A stretch of 64,000 nt of DNA, taken from DATBHW01 sp035307385. Its GTDB lineage: Bacteria; Chloroflexota; Ktedonobacteria; Ktedonobacterales; DATBGS01. The stretch spans positions 62,001 through 126,000 of the forward strand of contig DATGID010000037.1 in the NCBI GenBank assembly GCA_035307385.1. Direction: 5' to 3'. The notes below the pieces were generated by a model. That model was not told the DNA's origin and made no database searches. It was given only the letters and a program-made list of their open reading frames with translations. Both the position numbers and the translations under genes were made by a program. Shown piece by piece: positions 8,882-17,630 of this stretch (its first letter is position 1; each line of letters opens with the position of its first letter).

Positions 8882-10702
8882 TTAGTGTGTTGTCCCTGGC
8901 CCACCAGCGCCTCCCAGATTGCCTGTGGCTGCCCGCGCACGCAGACGTTGCAGGGTAGCCTGCGCTTGCGTATCGGCAGGATTCAGCCGCACGGCTGCCT
9001 CACATTCGCGTAGGGCATCGGGCAGGCGGCCCTCGCGCTCGTAGACCTGGCTGAGCAGATGGCGGGCTGCCGCGCTTCCAGCGTCGATGCGCAGCGCTTC
9101 GACAAACGCGCGCTCGGCATCCGAAAGCCGGTTCAGGCGCAGGCAAAGCTGGCCGATATTCATCTGTACTGCCAGGTTGCGCGTTAGCAGGCGCGCCGCT
9201 TCGCGGTATTCGACCAGCGCTGGCTCAAGCTGGTTGGTTTGCTCCAGGCACTGGCCGAGCAGGCGATGGGCCTCACCGTCGTTGGGGTTATGGCGCAGGG
9301 CATTTTGATAGGCTGCAATGCCTTCTGCCGGGCGGCGCTGCAAAAACAAATAGACGTCACCGATGAGACGGTGTGTTTCGGCATCATTGGGGTTGAGTTG
9401 GAGCGCGCTCTGGTAGGCCGCCAGCGCGTTGGTGGTATCTGGCGGCTGGCTGCGCGCGTGAATCATACCCAGGACTTTATAGACCTGCGGGTTGCGCTGG
9501 TCAAATTGCAACGCTTGCCGAGCGGTGTTGAGTGCTTCGATAAAGCGCCGCTGCTCCAGGAACGCGCGCGCCTGGTTAATGTAGCCGGCTGCCGGTCCAG
9601 AAAGCGTTTGGATGGGCGGCTGATAGGTAGGCGCCATCCCTGGTGGCCCGCTTTGTGGGCCAAGGGGAGGACGCGCGCCCATGGGTGGTGGTCCCATGGG
9701 GCCAGGCTGTGGCAGCAGCGGCGGCAGGCGCACAATGGCCTGCTCCATCTCGCCCGCGCTGGGCCAGCGCGCCATCGGGTCTTTTTGCAGGGCGCGGCCA
9801 ATGATCTGATCGAAGGCAGGGCTGATCTCTGGACGCAGGCTGCGGATGGTGGGGAAATCGAAGATCGATGGTTTGTTATTGGTGGCTTCATGGCGTGTCA
9901 GCAGCCGATGGAGGGTTGCGCCCAGGGCATAGATATCGCTTTTCGGCAGGGGTTTGCCTTCCAACTGTTCCGGTGGCGCGTAGCCCAGGGTCATGATGAC
10001 GGTAGCCTGGCGTCCGCTCTGGAACGAACGGGCAATGCCGAAGTCGATCAACTTCACTTTGTCATCACTGGTGACCATAATATTGGAGGGCTTCAGGTCA
10101 CGAAAGATGACGGGCGGATTCTGGCTATGGAGATAGGCCAGCACGCTGCACATCTGCGCGGCCCAACTGCGCACGCGCGCTTCGGGTAAGCCGCGCGTCT
10201 GGCCTTCTTGCTCCAGCACTTCGGCCAGCGTCTTGCCGTCCACGAACTCCATGACCAGATAGTTGTGCCCGTTTTCGGCAAAGAAATCGAAGACTTTGGG
10301 GATGGCAGCATGGTGCAGGTCCAACAGCATATGTGCTTCGCGCTCGAACCATTGCAGCGATTGTTCGCGGTCTTCTTCATTGCTGAAGTTATCCAGCATT
10401 TCTTTGATAGCGCAGGCCCGCTTGAAATGCTGATCATAGCCTTTATAGACAGCGCCCATGCCACCTTTCGCCACGGCTTTTTCGACGCGATAGCGCTGAT
10501 GTTGTAGCTCTGTGCCAGCCGTCAGCCGCCTGGGGCCTTTATCGCCCCCGCGTTTGGGGTCGCTATTCGGCTCGTCATCCGACGGCGGCGGGCTAGAAAT
10601 AGGCTCGCGCGCCTCTTTGGCGTTTCCCAAAGGTTCATGGCATTTCACGCATAGTTGTGCGTCATCATCGTTTGCTGTATGGCAATTGGTGCATTCGATC
10701 AC
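8882..10702 (-). CDS. Zinc-ribbon Ser/Thr protein kinase with C-terminal TPR repeats
   Basis: About 606 residues: an N-terminal zinc ribbon (CTNCHTANDDDAQLCVKCHE), a Hanks-type kinase domain (about 50-330) and at least five TPR units (about 370-600). Kinase motifs seen are VAKGGMGAVYKG (glycine loop), CAIKEML (Lys), VIFRDLKPSNIM (catalytic loop with FRD in place of HRD), LIDFGIAR (DFG) and TLGYAPPEQL (activation/APE segment). No transmembrane helix is present, unlike PknB, so it is likely cytosolic. GTG at 10702 is preferred because GGATGGAG lies 8 bases upstream; an in-frame TTG at 10720 is the alternative. It is the first gene of the kinase-phosphatase-Mrp set. Confidence 0.93.
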   Translation of the reverse strand: MIECTNCHTANDDDAQLCVKCHEPLGNAKEAREPISSPPPSDDEPNSDPKRGGDKGPRRLTAGTELQHQRYRVEKAVAKGGMGAVYKGYDQHFKRACAIKEMLDNFSNEEDREQSLQWFEREAHMLLDLHHAAIPKVFDFFAENGHNYLVMEFVDGKTLAEVLEQEGQTRGLPEARVRSWAAQMCSVLAYLHSQNPPVIFRDLKPSNIMVTSDDKVKLIDFGIARSFQSGRQATVIMTLGYAPPEQLEGKPLPKSDIYALGATLHRLLTRHEATNNKPSIFDFPTIRSLRPEISPAFDQIIGRALQKDPMARWPSAGEMEQAIVRLPPLLPQPGPMGPPPMGARPPLGPQSGPPGMAPTYQPPIQTLSGPAAGYINQARAFLEQRRFIEALNTARQALQFDQRNPQVYKVLGMIHARSQPPDTTNALAAYQSALQLNPNDAETHRLIGDVYLFLQRRPAEGIAAYQNALRHNPNDGEAHRLLGQCLEQTNQLEPALVEYREAARLLTRNLAVQMNIGQLCLRLNRLSDAERAFVEALRIDAGSAAARHLLSQVYEREGRLPDALRECEAAVRLNPADTQAQATLQRLRARAATGNLGGAGGPGTTH

Positions 10703-10769
10703 AGCCGCTGCTCCATCCAACCCGCCTCACGAGCGGTGGTCACTGCCCGGGACCGCGCCGGTTCCTGCC

Positions 10770-10799
10770 ATCATAGCATTCTCTCGGTGGGGCGGTCAA
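10770..10799 (-). promoter_or_regulatory. Promoter of the Ser/Thr kinase operon
   Basis: Minus strand: TTGACC (10794-10799), an 18-base spacer, and TATGAT (10770-10775) preceded by TGC as an extended -10. The leader to the GTG start is about 60 bases. Confidence 0.7.
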
Positions 10800-10900
10800 T
10801 ATATGTTCAGTGCATTCAAGGCATCACACGGTTTCACACGATTTAACACAGCCCATCTACTGGCTCATTATAGCATATCCTCTTGTTCCCAATAGCCTAG

Positions 10901-10941
10901 CCACATATGGCATAGCTGTCAAGGCCCTTTGCCATATGTGG
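10901..10941. repeat. Perfect 12-bp inverted repeat upstream of nuo promoter
   Basis: CCACATATGGCA (10901-10912) is matched exactly by TGCCATATGTGG (10930-10941) across a 17-base gap. Each arm also contains the palindrome CATATG. It sits about 35 bases upstream of the nuo -35, a position suited to an activator or repressor. As RNA it would be a hairpin without a U-tract. Confidence 0.6.
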
Positions 10942-10974
10942 AGGCTGTGGCTGCAAGCTATCAGTCCTGTTTCT

Positions 10975-11003
10975 TTGTCGGAATCTGTGGGCTATGCTAT
11001 AAT
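10975..11003 (+). promoter_or_regulatory. Promoter of nuoACDH
   Basis: TTGTCG (10975-10980), 17-base spacer, then TATAAT (10998-11003) preceded by TGC (extended -10). The leader before the nuoA GTG is about 95 bases. Confidence 0.75.
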
Positions 11004-11105
11004 GAGAAACGGCATAACAAGCAAAGCGCAGGCCGCTCAGCCGTGCTGGCAGCGTCGCTGCCACTCATCTCCAGCCCATCTGAGACGGCCTTTCTGGAGG
11101 TATCT

Positions 11106-11477
11106 GTGGCAAATATCGGCTATTTATATGCACTCCTCTATTTTCTTGTGGGATGCATGTTAGTGACGGTGGGCCTGATCGCTGCCAGGGTGGTCGGTCG
11201 CTTTACCATTAAAAAACACGCGTCGAGCAGCAAAAATCTCATCTATGAATCTGGTGAGACGGCGCGCGGCAGCGCCTGGGTCCAATATCCACTCGCCTTT
11301 TATGTCTTTGCCCTGCTTTTTGTGGCCTTTGATGTGGATATTGTCTTTTTGATCTCCTGGGCGGTGGTGTTCCAGCAATTAAGCTGGTTTGGCTTTGTCG
11401 AGATCATCTTCTTTATTGTCGTGCTGGCGCTGGGACTGGTCTACGCCTGGCGTAAAGGAGTGATTCGATGGATATAA
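11106..11477 (+). CDS. nuoA: NADH-quinone oxidoreductase subunit A
   Basis: A 123-residue membrane subunit of complex I with three hydrophobic helices (about 5-30, 62-85, 90-115) and the conserved YESGETARGSAWVQYPLAFYVFALLFVAFDVD segment whose acidic residues mark NuoA. The GTG at 11106 follows GGAGG by 5 bases; an earlier in-frame start at 10929 would run through the promoter. Its stop overlaps the nuoC start by 10 bases. Confidence 0.93.
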   Translation: MANIGYLYALLYFLVGCMLVTVGLIAARVVGRFTIKKHASSSKNLIYESGETARGSAWVQYPLAFYVFALLFVAFDVDIVFLISWAVVFQQLSWFGFVEIIFFIVVLALGLVYAWRKGVIRWI

Positions 11478-12175
11478 CCCCGCGCTCGTCGCAGCTTGGT
11501 CCGTCATCGGCCAGAACGCCGCTGGCGTTCCAACCCGATCATGTTGCTGAATTGACCCGCGCGCTGCATGGCGTGGAGGGTCTGGTAGGCCATCCGGTAT
11601 TGATGGGCGGTGGTGGGGTGGGCATCGAGGTGGAGCGTGCCAGGCTGGTGCAGATCAGCCGCGCGCTGCGTGATGATCTGGGCTTTGAAATGCTGACCTC
11701 GGTATCGGGCGTGGACATGCGCGATCACCTGGAGGTGGTCTATCATCTGCGCTCGCTGTCGCGCAACTGGCTGCTGCAAATGAAGGTGGCGCTGGAGCCG
11801 GGCAATCCTCAGGTGGATAGCCTGGTGGGCGTGTGGCTGTCGGCGAACTGGCTGGAACGCGAGACCTATGACCTCTTTGGCAGTATCTTTGTTGGGCATC
11901 CTGATCTGCGCCGCATTTTGCTGGACGACGAGTTTGAAGGCTATCCGCTGCTGAAGAGTTTCCATCAGACGCCGATGACGGTGCATGATCGCGCGACGAC
12001 CCAGGTTGCGCCGGAGGAGGCGCTTTCTGGGGAGGCGCAGCGCGGGGTGGAGCGCGTGGTATCCAAACGGCTGGGCCAGGGCACCATGGAGCGTTTGCAT
12101 CCCGGCACGCCGACCTTTGGCGACGCGCACTATCCTGACCAGCCTGGCGTTCCCGAATCAGAGGGCGTGGACTAA
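11468..12175 (+). CDS. nuoC: NADH-quinone oxidoreductase subunit C
   Basis: The 30-kDa hydrophilic subunit of complex I, 235 residues. The core ERETYDLFGSIFVGHPDLRRILLDDEFEGYPLLKSF is the NuoC signature. The N-terminal 40 residues and the C-terminal tail (about 175-235, ending near HYPDQPGVPESEGVD) are less conserved. AAAGGAG precedes the ATG, which overlaps nuoA. nuoB, which normally lies between nuoA and nuoC and holds cluster N2, is absent: nuoC overlaps nuoA, leaving no room for it. Confidence 0.95.
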   Translation: MDITPRSSQLGPSSARTPLAFQPDHVAELTRALHGVEGLVGHPVLMGGGGVGIEVERARLVQISRALRDDLGFEMLTSVSGVDMRDHLEVVYHLRSLSRNWLLQMKVALEPGNPQVDSLVGVWLSANWLERETYDLFGSIFVGHPDLRRILLDDEFEGYPLLKSFHQTPMTVHDRATTQVAPEEALSGEAQRGVERVVSKRLGQGTMERLHPGTPTFGDAHYPDQPGVPESEGVD

Positions 12176-12202
12176 CCCCCGCCTTAAGAGGAGCAAAGAG
12201 CT

Positions 12203-13357
12203 ATGGCTATCGATGCAGAGAATCAACAAGTGACCCCTGAATATATCGAGGGCGCTGAAGGTTTTCGCTCTGAGGAAATGGTCCTGAATATGGGACCGCA
12301 GCACCCTTCTACCCATGGCGTGCTGCGCCTGGTGTTGACTCTCGACGGCGAGACGGTGGTCCATTGCACGCCGGTCATCGGCTATCTTCATCGGGGCATT
12401 GAAAAAATCCTGGAAAATCGGCCCTATATGGGCGGCATCCGTTATATGGATAATGCCGACTACCTCTCCCCTATGCTGAATGAAACGGCATATGCTGGCG
12501 CTGTCGAGCAATTGATGGGATTGGAGCCACCGCGCCGCGCGCAGTATATTCGGCTGATGACCAATGAGATGCAGCGCATTGCCAGCCATATGGTTGCCAT
12601 CGGCACGTATCTGCTGGACCTGGGCGCGATGACACCGGTGCTGTATTGCTTCCGCGACCGCGAAGGCATTATGGATTTGTTCGAGGCGCTGGGCGGCAGC
12701 CGCTTCAATGTCAACTATCTGCGCGTCGGCGGGGTGCTGCACGATTTCCCCAAGGGCTGGCTGAGTCGGCTGGAGCAGTGGTGCAATACGTTCGATGATT
12801 CGTTAAAAGAATTAGAGAACCTGGTGGCGGGCAATGAAATCTTCGAGGCGCGCACCCAGGGCGTGGGCTATATTGACCCGCAGCAGGCGGTCGCCTATGG
12901 CCTGACCGGCCCGAACTTGCGCGGGTCGGGCGTCAGCTTCGATTTGCGGGTGGATCGCCCGTATATGGCCTATCGCGAGGTCGCGGTGAATCCGGCGGTG
13001 CGCCAGGAGGGCGATGCTTTTGCGCGCTTCCGCTGTCGCCTGGATGAATGCTATGAGAGCCTGCGGCTGATTCGCGTGGCGATGGATCAACTGCCTGGCG
13101 GGCCGATTTCGACGCGCACGCCGATTGCTTTGCGCCCACCACGCGGCGAGACCTACTTTGCGGTGGAGAGCAGCAAGGGTGAGCAAGGGATTTACCTGAT
13201 TAGCGATGGCTCGGAATATCCCTATCGTGCCAAGATTCGTGGCCCATCGTTTGTGAATCTGCAAATCTTGCCGGAACTGCTGCGCGGCCACAAGATGGGC
13301 GATGTGGTGGCAATTCTGGGGAGTATTGATCTGGTTCTTGGTGAGGTGGATCGATGA
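12203..13357 (+). CDS. nuoD: NADH-quinone oxidoreductase subunit D
   Basis: The 49-kDa subunit that helps form the quinone site, 384 residues. Seen motifs are NMGPQHPSTHGVLRLVLTLDGE, GYLHRGIEKI, YLSPMLNETAYAGAVE, ANRIASH-like QRIASHMVAIGTYL, and the C-terminal IRGPSFVNLQILPELLRGHKMGDVVAILGSIDLVLGEVDR with the terminal Asp-Arg usual for NuoD. AAGAGGAGC precedes the ATG. Its stop overlaps the nuoH start (ATGA at 13354), implying translational coupling. Confidence 0.97.
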   Translation: MAIDAENQQVTPEYIEGAEGFRSEEMVLNMGPQHPSTHGVLRLVLTLDGETVVHCTPVIGYLHRGIEKILENRPYMGGIRYMDNADYLSPMLNETAYAGAVEQLMGLEPPRRAQYIRLMTNEMQRIASHMVAIGTYLLDLGAMTPVLYCFRDREGIMDLFEALGGSRFNVNYLRVGGVLHDFPKGWLSRLEQWCNTFDDSLKELENLVAGNEIFEARTQGVGYIDPQQAVAYGLTGPNLRGSGVSFDLRVDRPYMAYREVAVNPAVRQEGDAFARFRCRLDECYESLRLIRVAMDQLPGGPISTRTPIALRPPRGETYFAVESSKGEQGIYLISDGSEYPYRAKIRGPSFVNLQILPELLRGHKMGDVVAILGSIDLVLGEVDR

Positions 13358-14643
13358 TACCGGAAATTTGGCAAGAAGTTATTCACTTCTTTATTACGCT
13401 GATCTTTACGCTGCTCTTTGTGCCGGTGATTCCGCTGGTGGGCACTTATCTGGACCGTAAGATTCTCGGCTTGATGCAGGACCGCCTTGGGCCAACCTAT
13501 GTTGGGCCGTTTGGCTCGCTGCAAAGCGTCGTGGATATGGTGAAGCTGCTTTCCAAAGAGGACATCAAAGCCAGCGCGACGGATAATATCGTCTTTACGC
13601 TGGCTCCGGTGGTTTTTCTGGCTCCGGTCATCACTGCGTTTGTGATCTTGCCGTTCTCGCCCTATATGACGGTCAGCGCGCTGCCGACGGGCATCATCTT
13701 ATATGTGGCGCTCAGTTCGCTGGACGTAATCGGCGTCTTTATGGCAGGCTGGGGTTCCAATAACAAATATGCGCTGATGGGCGGCTTGCGCTCGGCGGCA
13801 CAGATGATCTCCTATGAACTGCCGCTGGTGCTCTCGCTGATTCCCGTGATCATGCTCACCAGCGCGTTGGGCAAGGGCGGCATTGGCTCTATCTCGCTGA
13901 GCGATATCATCAGGGCGCAGATGAATCCCTGGTGGCTCTGGTTTGTGCTGATTCAGCCGCTGGGCCTGCTGATTTACTATACCTGTGGGCTGGCCGAGAC
14001 CAACCGCGCCCCGTTTGACTTACCCGAAGCGGAATCAGAACTGGTCGCGGGCTATCTGACCGAGTACAGCGGCCTGCGCTGGGCGATGTTCTTCCTGGGC
14101 GAGTATGCCAATATGGTGATCGTCTCGGTGATTACAACGGCTCTGTTCCTGGGCGGCTGGTCTGGCCCTGGAGCCAATGAGGGCTTCTGGGTGGGCCTGC
14201 TCGGCGGAATAGGCGGCGGCATCGTCTTTAACATCATTGCGGTCTTCTGGTTCATGGTCAAGCTGTGGGCCGTGATCTTCCTCTTTGTCTGGATTCGCGC
14301 AACGCTGCCACGCCTGCGCGCCGACCAGTTGATGCGTTTTGCCTGGCTGGTGCTGATGCCGATCACGCTGGCGAATATTCTGATTAGCGGGTTCATCCTG
14401 CTGATTGTGCCTGAATTGATGGGCACGGTGACGGTGCTTCAGGTGCCGGTGCAAGTCTGGATTCTCGGCGCGGTGAACTGGGTGATGTTCTTCGTCTATG
14501 TCTTCCTGCTGGGTCGGCTAACGGGCGTCTCTGTGACTGGCAAGACGCCGCGCTGGATGAAACGGCGAGTACTGGCACAGGCAAAGGCACAACCAGCCCA
14601 GCCAGCCGCGCAGCCCGCGGCGCTGGCCCAGGCGCAGAAATAA
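13354..14643 (+). CDS. nuoH: NADH-quinone oxidoreductase subunit H
   Basis: The membrane subunit linking the peripheral arm to the proton-pumping arm, with eight or so hydrophobic helices over 429 residues. Signatures are KILGLMQDRLGPTYVGPFG, QPLGLLIYYTCGLAETNRAPFDLPEAESELVAGY and IWIRATLPRLRADQLM-like WIRATLPRLRADQLMRFAW. The last 30 residues are an Ala/Gln/Pro-rich tail (AKAQPAQPAAQPAALAQAQ) beyond the usual end. nuoI and later subunits do not follow; a long hairpin closes the operon. Confidence 0.96.
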   Translation: MIPEIWQEVIHFFITLIFTLLFVPVIPLVGTYLDRKILGLMQDRLGPTYVGPFGSLQSVVDMVKLLSKEDIKASATDNIVFTLAPVVFLAPVITAFVILPFSPYMTVSALPTGIILYVALSSLDVIGVFMAGWGSNNKYALMGGLRSAAQMISYELPLVLSLIPVIMLTSALGKGGIGSISLSDIIRAQMNPWWLWFVLIQPLGLLIYYTCGLAETNRAPFDLPEAESELVAGYLTEYSGLRWAMFFLGEYANMVIVSVITTALFLGGWSGPGANEGFWVGLLGGIGGGIVFNIIAVFWFMVKLWAVIFLFVWIRATLPRLRADQLMRFAWLVLMPITLANILISGFILLIVPELMGTVTVLQVPVQVWILGAVNWVMFFVYVFLLGRLTGVSVTGKTPRWMKRRVLAQAKAQPAQPAAQPAALAQAQK

Positions 14644-14646
14644 CGG

Positions 14647-14703
14647 GAAGCGCCAGGTGCATACAAACGAGAGAGGTCGTCGCGTGTATGCACCTGGCGC
14701 TTC
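14647..14703. terminator. Long perfect hairpin after nuoH
   Basis: Two 19-base arms (14647-14665 and 14685-14703) are exact reverse complements around a 19-base loop. The hairpin begins 3 bases after the nuoH stop and ends 18 bases before the next start. No U-run follows, so it may act as a U-less terminator or an RNA-stability element. Confidence 0.7.
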
Positions 14704-14721
14704 AGCTTGTGGAGCGTTACG

Positions 14722-15321
14722 ATGGCAAACGAAGGTGGCGCGAAAAAACACAGATGGATTCCGCTGGCACTTGGCGCGGCTGGCCTGGCAACCGGTCTGG
14801 TGATTGGAGGGGCGCGCGCTGTGAAGGAGATAGAAATCTCCAGCGAGTGGGAAATTGACGCGCCAGCGGAACAGGTCTTTGAGATGCTGCTGGATACGCG
14901 CAATTATGCCGAGTGGTGGCCTGAGATAGCCGGGCATGCCAATACCGCTGGCCCGTTCATCACCGCCCGCACCGTTGCCCGCTGTGCGGCGCGTGTGCCG
15001 GTCTCGTTCCTTCCTTTCTTGCCAGCGCTGCATATGACGCTTCATTTTCCGCAGATCGAGCGCAACCAGCGCATTCGCGCTCGCCTGACGGGCGATGTCA
15101 GCGGCATTGCTGAATGGGTGATTGTGCCACACGGCGCAGGCGTGGTGCTCAAGAATAACACGCGGCTGCGCTTGACCCACCCGCTGCTCAATCTGGCCGC
15201 GCTGGTCTTGCCGGAAGCCTCCTGGCGTTTGAATCTGGAGCGGATGCTGCTGGAGGCGCGCGTCGGGCTGCGGCGCACGCTGGAGTTTCCTGAGGCCGAG
15301 TTGGCGCTCGCCAGGCCCTGA
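14722..15321 (+). CDS. SRPBCC (START/polyketide cyclase-like) protein with N-terminal membrane segment
   Basis: A 199-residue protein. A basic start is followed by one hydrophobic segment (about 12-32, PLALGAAGLATGLVIGGA). Then comes an SRPBCC lipid/ligand-binding fold beginning EISSEWEIDAPAEQVFEMLLDTRNYAEWWPEI, the usual opening strand and helix of this superfamily. The ATG at 14722 has GGAG 7 bases upstream; an in-frame TTG at 14707 is not supported. The ligand is unknown. The gene lies between the nuo operon and the SWIM protein gene on the same strand. Confidence 0.8.
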   Translation: MANEGGAKKHRWIPLALGAAGLATGLVIGGARAVKEIEISSEWEIDAPAEQVFEMLLDTRNYAEWWPEIAGHANTAGPFITARTVARCAARVPVSFLPFLPALHMTLHFPQIERNQRIRARLTGDVSGIAEWVIVPHGAGVVLKNNTRLRLTHPLLNLAALVLPEASWRLNLERMLLEARVGLRRTLEFPEAELALARP

Positions 15322-15326
15322 CGGAC

Positions 15327-17630
15327 GTGGATGATTTCCTGCCCGTTGCTCTGGTCCATTTGCGCGAAGCCGAGATTGTGCGTCTGTGCGGCCTGGCGCG
15401 AGCGGCACGCGGGCAGGAATATGGGCGACTTGGCCGCGTTCACCAGGCAGAACGCACGGCGGGCACGCTGCGCGCCACAGTGTTGGATGGCGAAACCAGT
15501 AGATCGGTCACAGCGCGCTTTTCCGACAGCGGGCTGGAGTCTTCGGCGTGTACATGCAGCCCGGCTCAGCCGGACCAGGAGCCTCAGGTTTCTGGCGTCC
15601 ATCCCCTTTGCGAGCATGTGGCCGCGCTCCTGACGCTCTGGGTGCGCGAGCCGGAGCAGTTCCGCGCTGCCTCGATGGCTTCTCAATCTTCTTCGGCTGA
15701 TGTGTCCCCCGCTGCTCTTGATGATGTCCCTGCCTTCCTTGACATGCCAATGCCAGCAGCGCCAGAAGCCTCAGCCGCTGCTGCTTCCCCTGCGCCTGCC
15801 ATGACGCCAGCCGAGGCGCTGGCGAGCCTGGAACACCTCGACCGGGAGATACGCCATTTTCTGAACTTGCTGGCGCTGGCAGGTGGAAGTGTCACCGAAC
15901 ACGAGGCGCAGCAGCTTTTTCTGCGCTTTGATCTGGGCGAGCCAGAGGCCGCACTGGCTGCTCTGGAACGCTTGCAGCAGCATGGCCTGGCGCGGCCTGT
16001 GTTTACGGCTGGCAGTGCAGCCAGGGGCGTGGCGGCGGATAGCCCTGCCGGGTGGTCTATTCCTGCTGCGCTGCTGGAGCGCCTTCCGCGTGTGGTGCCA
16101 CTTACGCCCCTCGTAACTGCTTCCGAAGCAACGGAGCAGAAGCAAGAGCTTGGGGAAAAAACCGAGACCGCGCCGGTATCCCGTGCGCGGCAGCCGGAAG
16201 CGCTGCCAGCAGAAGCGGGTCTGCACGAAGCACGGGCCGAGGGAACGTTGCCGATGCTGCTGTTGCTGGTGGCGGCGCAGGCGATTGACATCAGCATGCC
16301 TCCTCTGATCGCGGCCACATCACAGAAACCGGCCTCGCGTTCTACGCTCGATCTTGATGCCGCGCTGGCTCAGCAGTGGGCGAAACAGCTTCAGGCTGCT
16401 CCGGAGCAGATACGTTTTTGCCTGGCGCTGCTGCGCCTGGTGGGGCTGCTCCCACCGCCCGCGCCGTTTCGCGCTGCCACGTCATCAGCCCCCGCAAAAG
16501 ACTTCACGGGCCAGGTTGTGACAACTGCTGCGCGCGCTCGCGCGATGGTCGCACCTGAACGCGCCAGGGAAGCGCTGTTGTCCACCTATCGTTTGCTATT
16601 TGCCCGACCTGAAGCTGAGGTGGCGCGTGATCTCTTCACGCATTGGCTGCACGCGCATTCGGCGAGCGAACTGCTGGAACTGCGCGATGCTGGGGTGCGC
16701 GTTGCCTGGCTGAGACAGCGCGAGCAGGCCGATATCGCTGCTGAGAATCAGGCGGCGCGCCAGTTCATTATCGATGTGTTACGCTCTGTGCCTGTGGGGC
16801 CTTGGTGGAGCTTTAGCTCGCTGGTGGAGTTTGTCTGGCGCTTCCAGCCCGCCTTCTTGCGGGGTCGCCAGCAGACGTTTTTGCGCCCGCAGTGGTGGCT
16901 GGAGCGCTTGCCAGACGGAGAGCCGCTTTCGCTGGATGTGCGCGCTGAGTGGCGGCAGGCTGAAGGGCGCTATATCGCGCTGCTGATGCGTCGCGCGCTT
17001 CACTGGCTGGGGGCGGTGGACCTGGCGCTTGACGCGCAGGGGCGGCTGAAGGGCTTTCGGGTGACTCGACTTGGGGCGTTTCTGCTGGGTGCTCAGGCGC
17101 CGGATGCTGCGCCTGAGCCTACGGCCTTGCCGCCTGCACTGCTTCAGCTACAGGAGGATGGGGCGCTGCTTGCGCCGCTTGCTGCTTTGCAAGATGAGCG
17201 GCTGGATATGCTGTTGTGGTGGTGCGAACCCTCGGGCGCGACGGCGGAGGCGCTGCGCTTCCGGCCCAGCGCCGAGCGAATGGCCGCCGCGCTGGATGCC
17301 GGGCAAGAGCTTGTCGCCTGGCTTGGCTGGCTGGAGCGGCTGCCCCCGAGCGCGGCGCTTGCCGATCTCATTGCCCAGGCGCGGCGCTGGGCCGGACAAT
17401 ATGGGCAGGTGCGCCTGACCGCATCCGCGACGGTGTTGGAAGTTGGCGACCCGGCGCTGCTGCGCGAGTTGGAGATGACGCTTGACCTTTCGGAGCGCTA
17501 TGTCGATCATGCGCTGGCGTCGGGCCTGGCGGTGCTGCGCGCGGATGCTGTCGAGACGCTGGTGGAGGAGATGCGGCGGCGTGGCTATGCTCCCTGGATT
17601 CTTGAAGATGAAACCACTGACGGACCTTGA
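15327..17630 (+). CDS. SWIM zinc-finger / helicase-associated (XPB-Ssl2-like) domain protein
   Basis: A 767-residue soluble protein. The N-terminus contains a SWIM-type zinc-binding pattern, CTCSPAQ...HPLCEHVAALLTLW (about 73-105). A linker rich in Ala/Pro/Ser (115-145) follows. The C-terminal 250 residues resemble the Helicase_C_3/XPB-Ssl2-like accessory domain, ending in TASATVLEVGDPALLRELEM...GYAPWIL. There is no P-loop or DEAD box, so it is not a helicase itself. It starts 5 bases after the SRPBCC stop and overlaps the next, related gene by 23 bases. I infer a two-subunit DNA-associated complex with that product. Confidence 0.75.
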   Translation: MDDFLPVALVHLREAEIVRLCGLARAARGQEYGRLGRVHQAERTAGTLRATVLDGETSRSVTARFSDSGLESSACTCSPAQPDQEPQVSGVHPLCEHVAALLTLWVREPEQFRAASMASQSSSADVSPAALDDVPAFLDMPMPAAPEASAAAASPAPAMTPAEALASLEHLDREIRHFLNLLALAGGSVTEHEAQQLFLRFDLGEPEAALAALERLQQHGLARPVFTAGSAARGVAADSPAGWSIPAALLERLPRVVPLTPLVTASEATEQKQELGEKTETAPVSRARQPEALPAEAGLHEARAEGTLPMLLLLVAAQAIDISMPPLIAATSQKPASRSTLDLDAALAQQWAKQLQAAPEQIRFCLALLRLVGLLPPPAPFRAATSSAPAKDFTGQVVTTAARARAMVAPERAREALLSTYRLLFARPEAEVARDLFTHWLHAHSASELLELRDAGVRVAWLRQREQADIAAENQAARQFIIDVLRSVPVGPWWSFSSLVEFVWRFQPAFLRGRQQTFLRPQWWLERLPDGEPLSLDVRAEWRQAEGRYIALLMRRALHWLGAVDLALDAQGRLKGFRVTRLGAFLLGAQAPDAAPEPTALPPALLQLQEDGALLAPLAALQDERLDMLLWWCEPSGATAEALRFRPSAERMAAALDAGQELVAWLGWLERLPPSAALADLIAQARRWAGQYGQVRLTASATVLEVGDPALLRELEMTLDLSERYVDHALASGLAVLRADAVETLVEEMRRRGYAPWILEDETTDGP

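Larger units (their letters stand above)
10703..11105. other. Divergent control region between kinase and nuo operons
   Basis: No credible gene. The region holds the minus-strand kinase promoter (10770-10799), a perfect 12-bp inverted repeat (10901-10941) and the plus-strand nuo promoter (10975-11003), listed separately. Confidence 0.7.
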
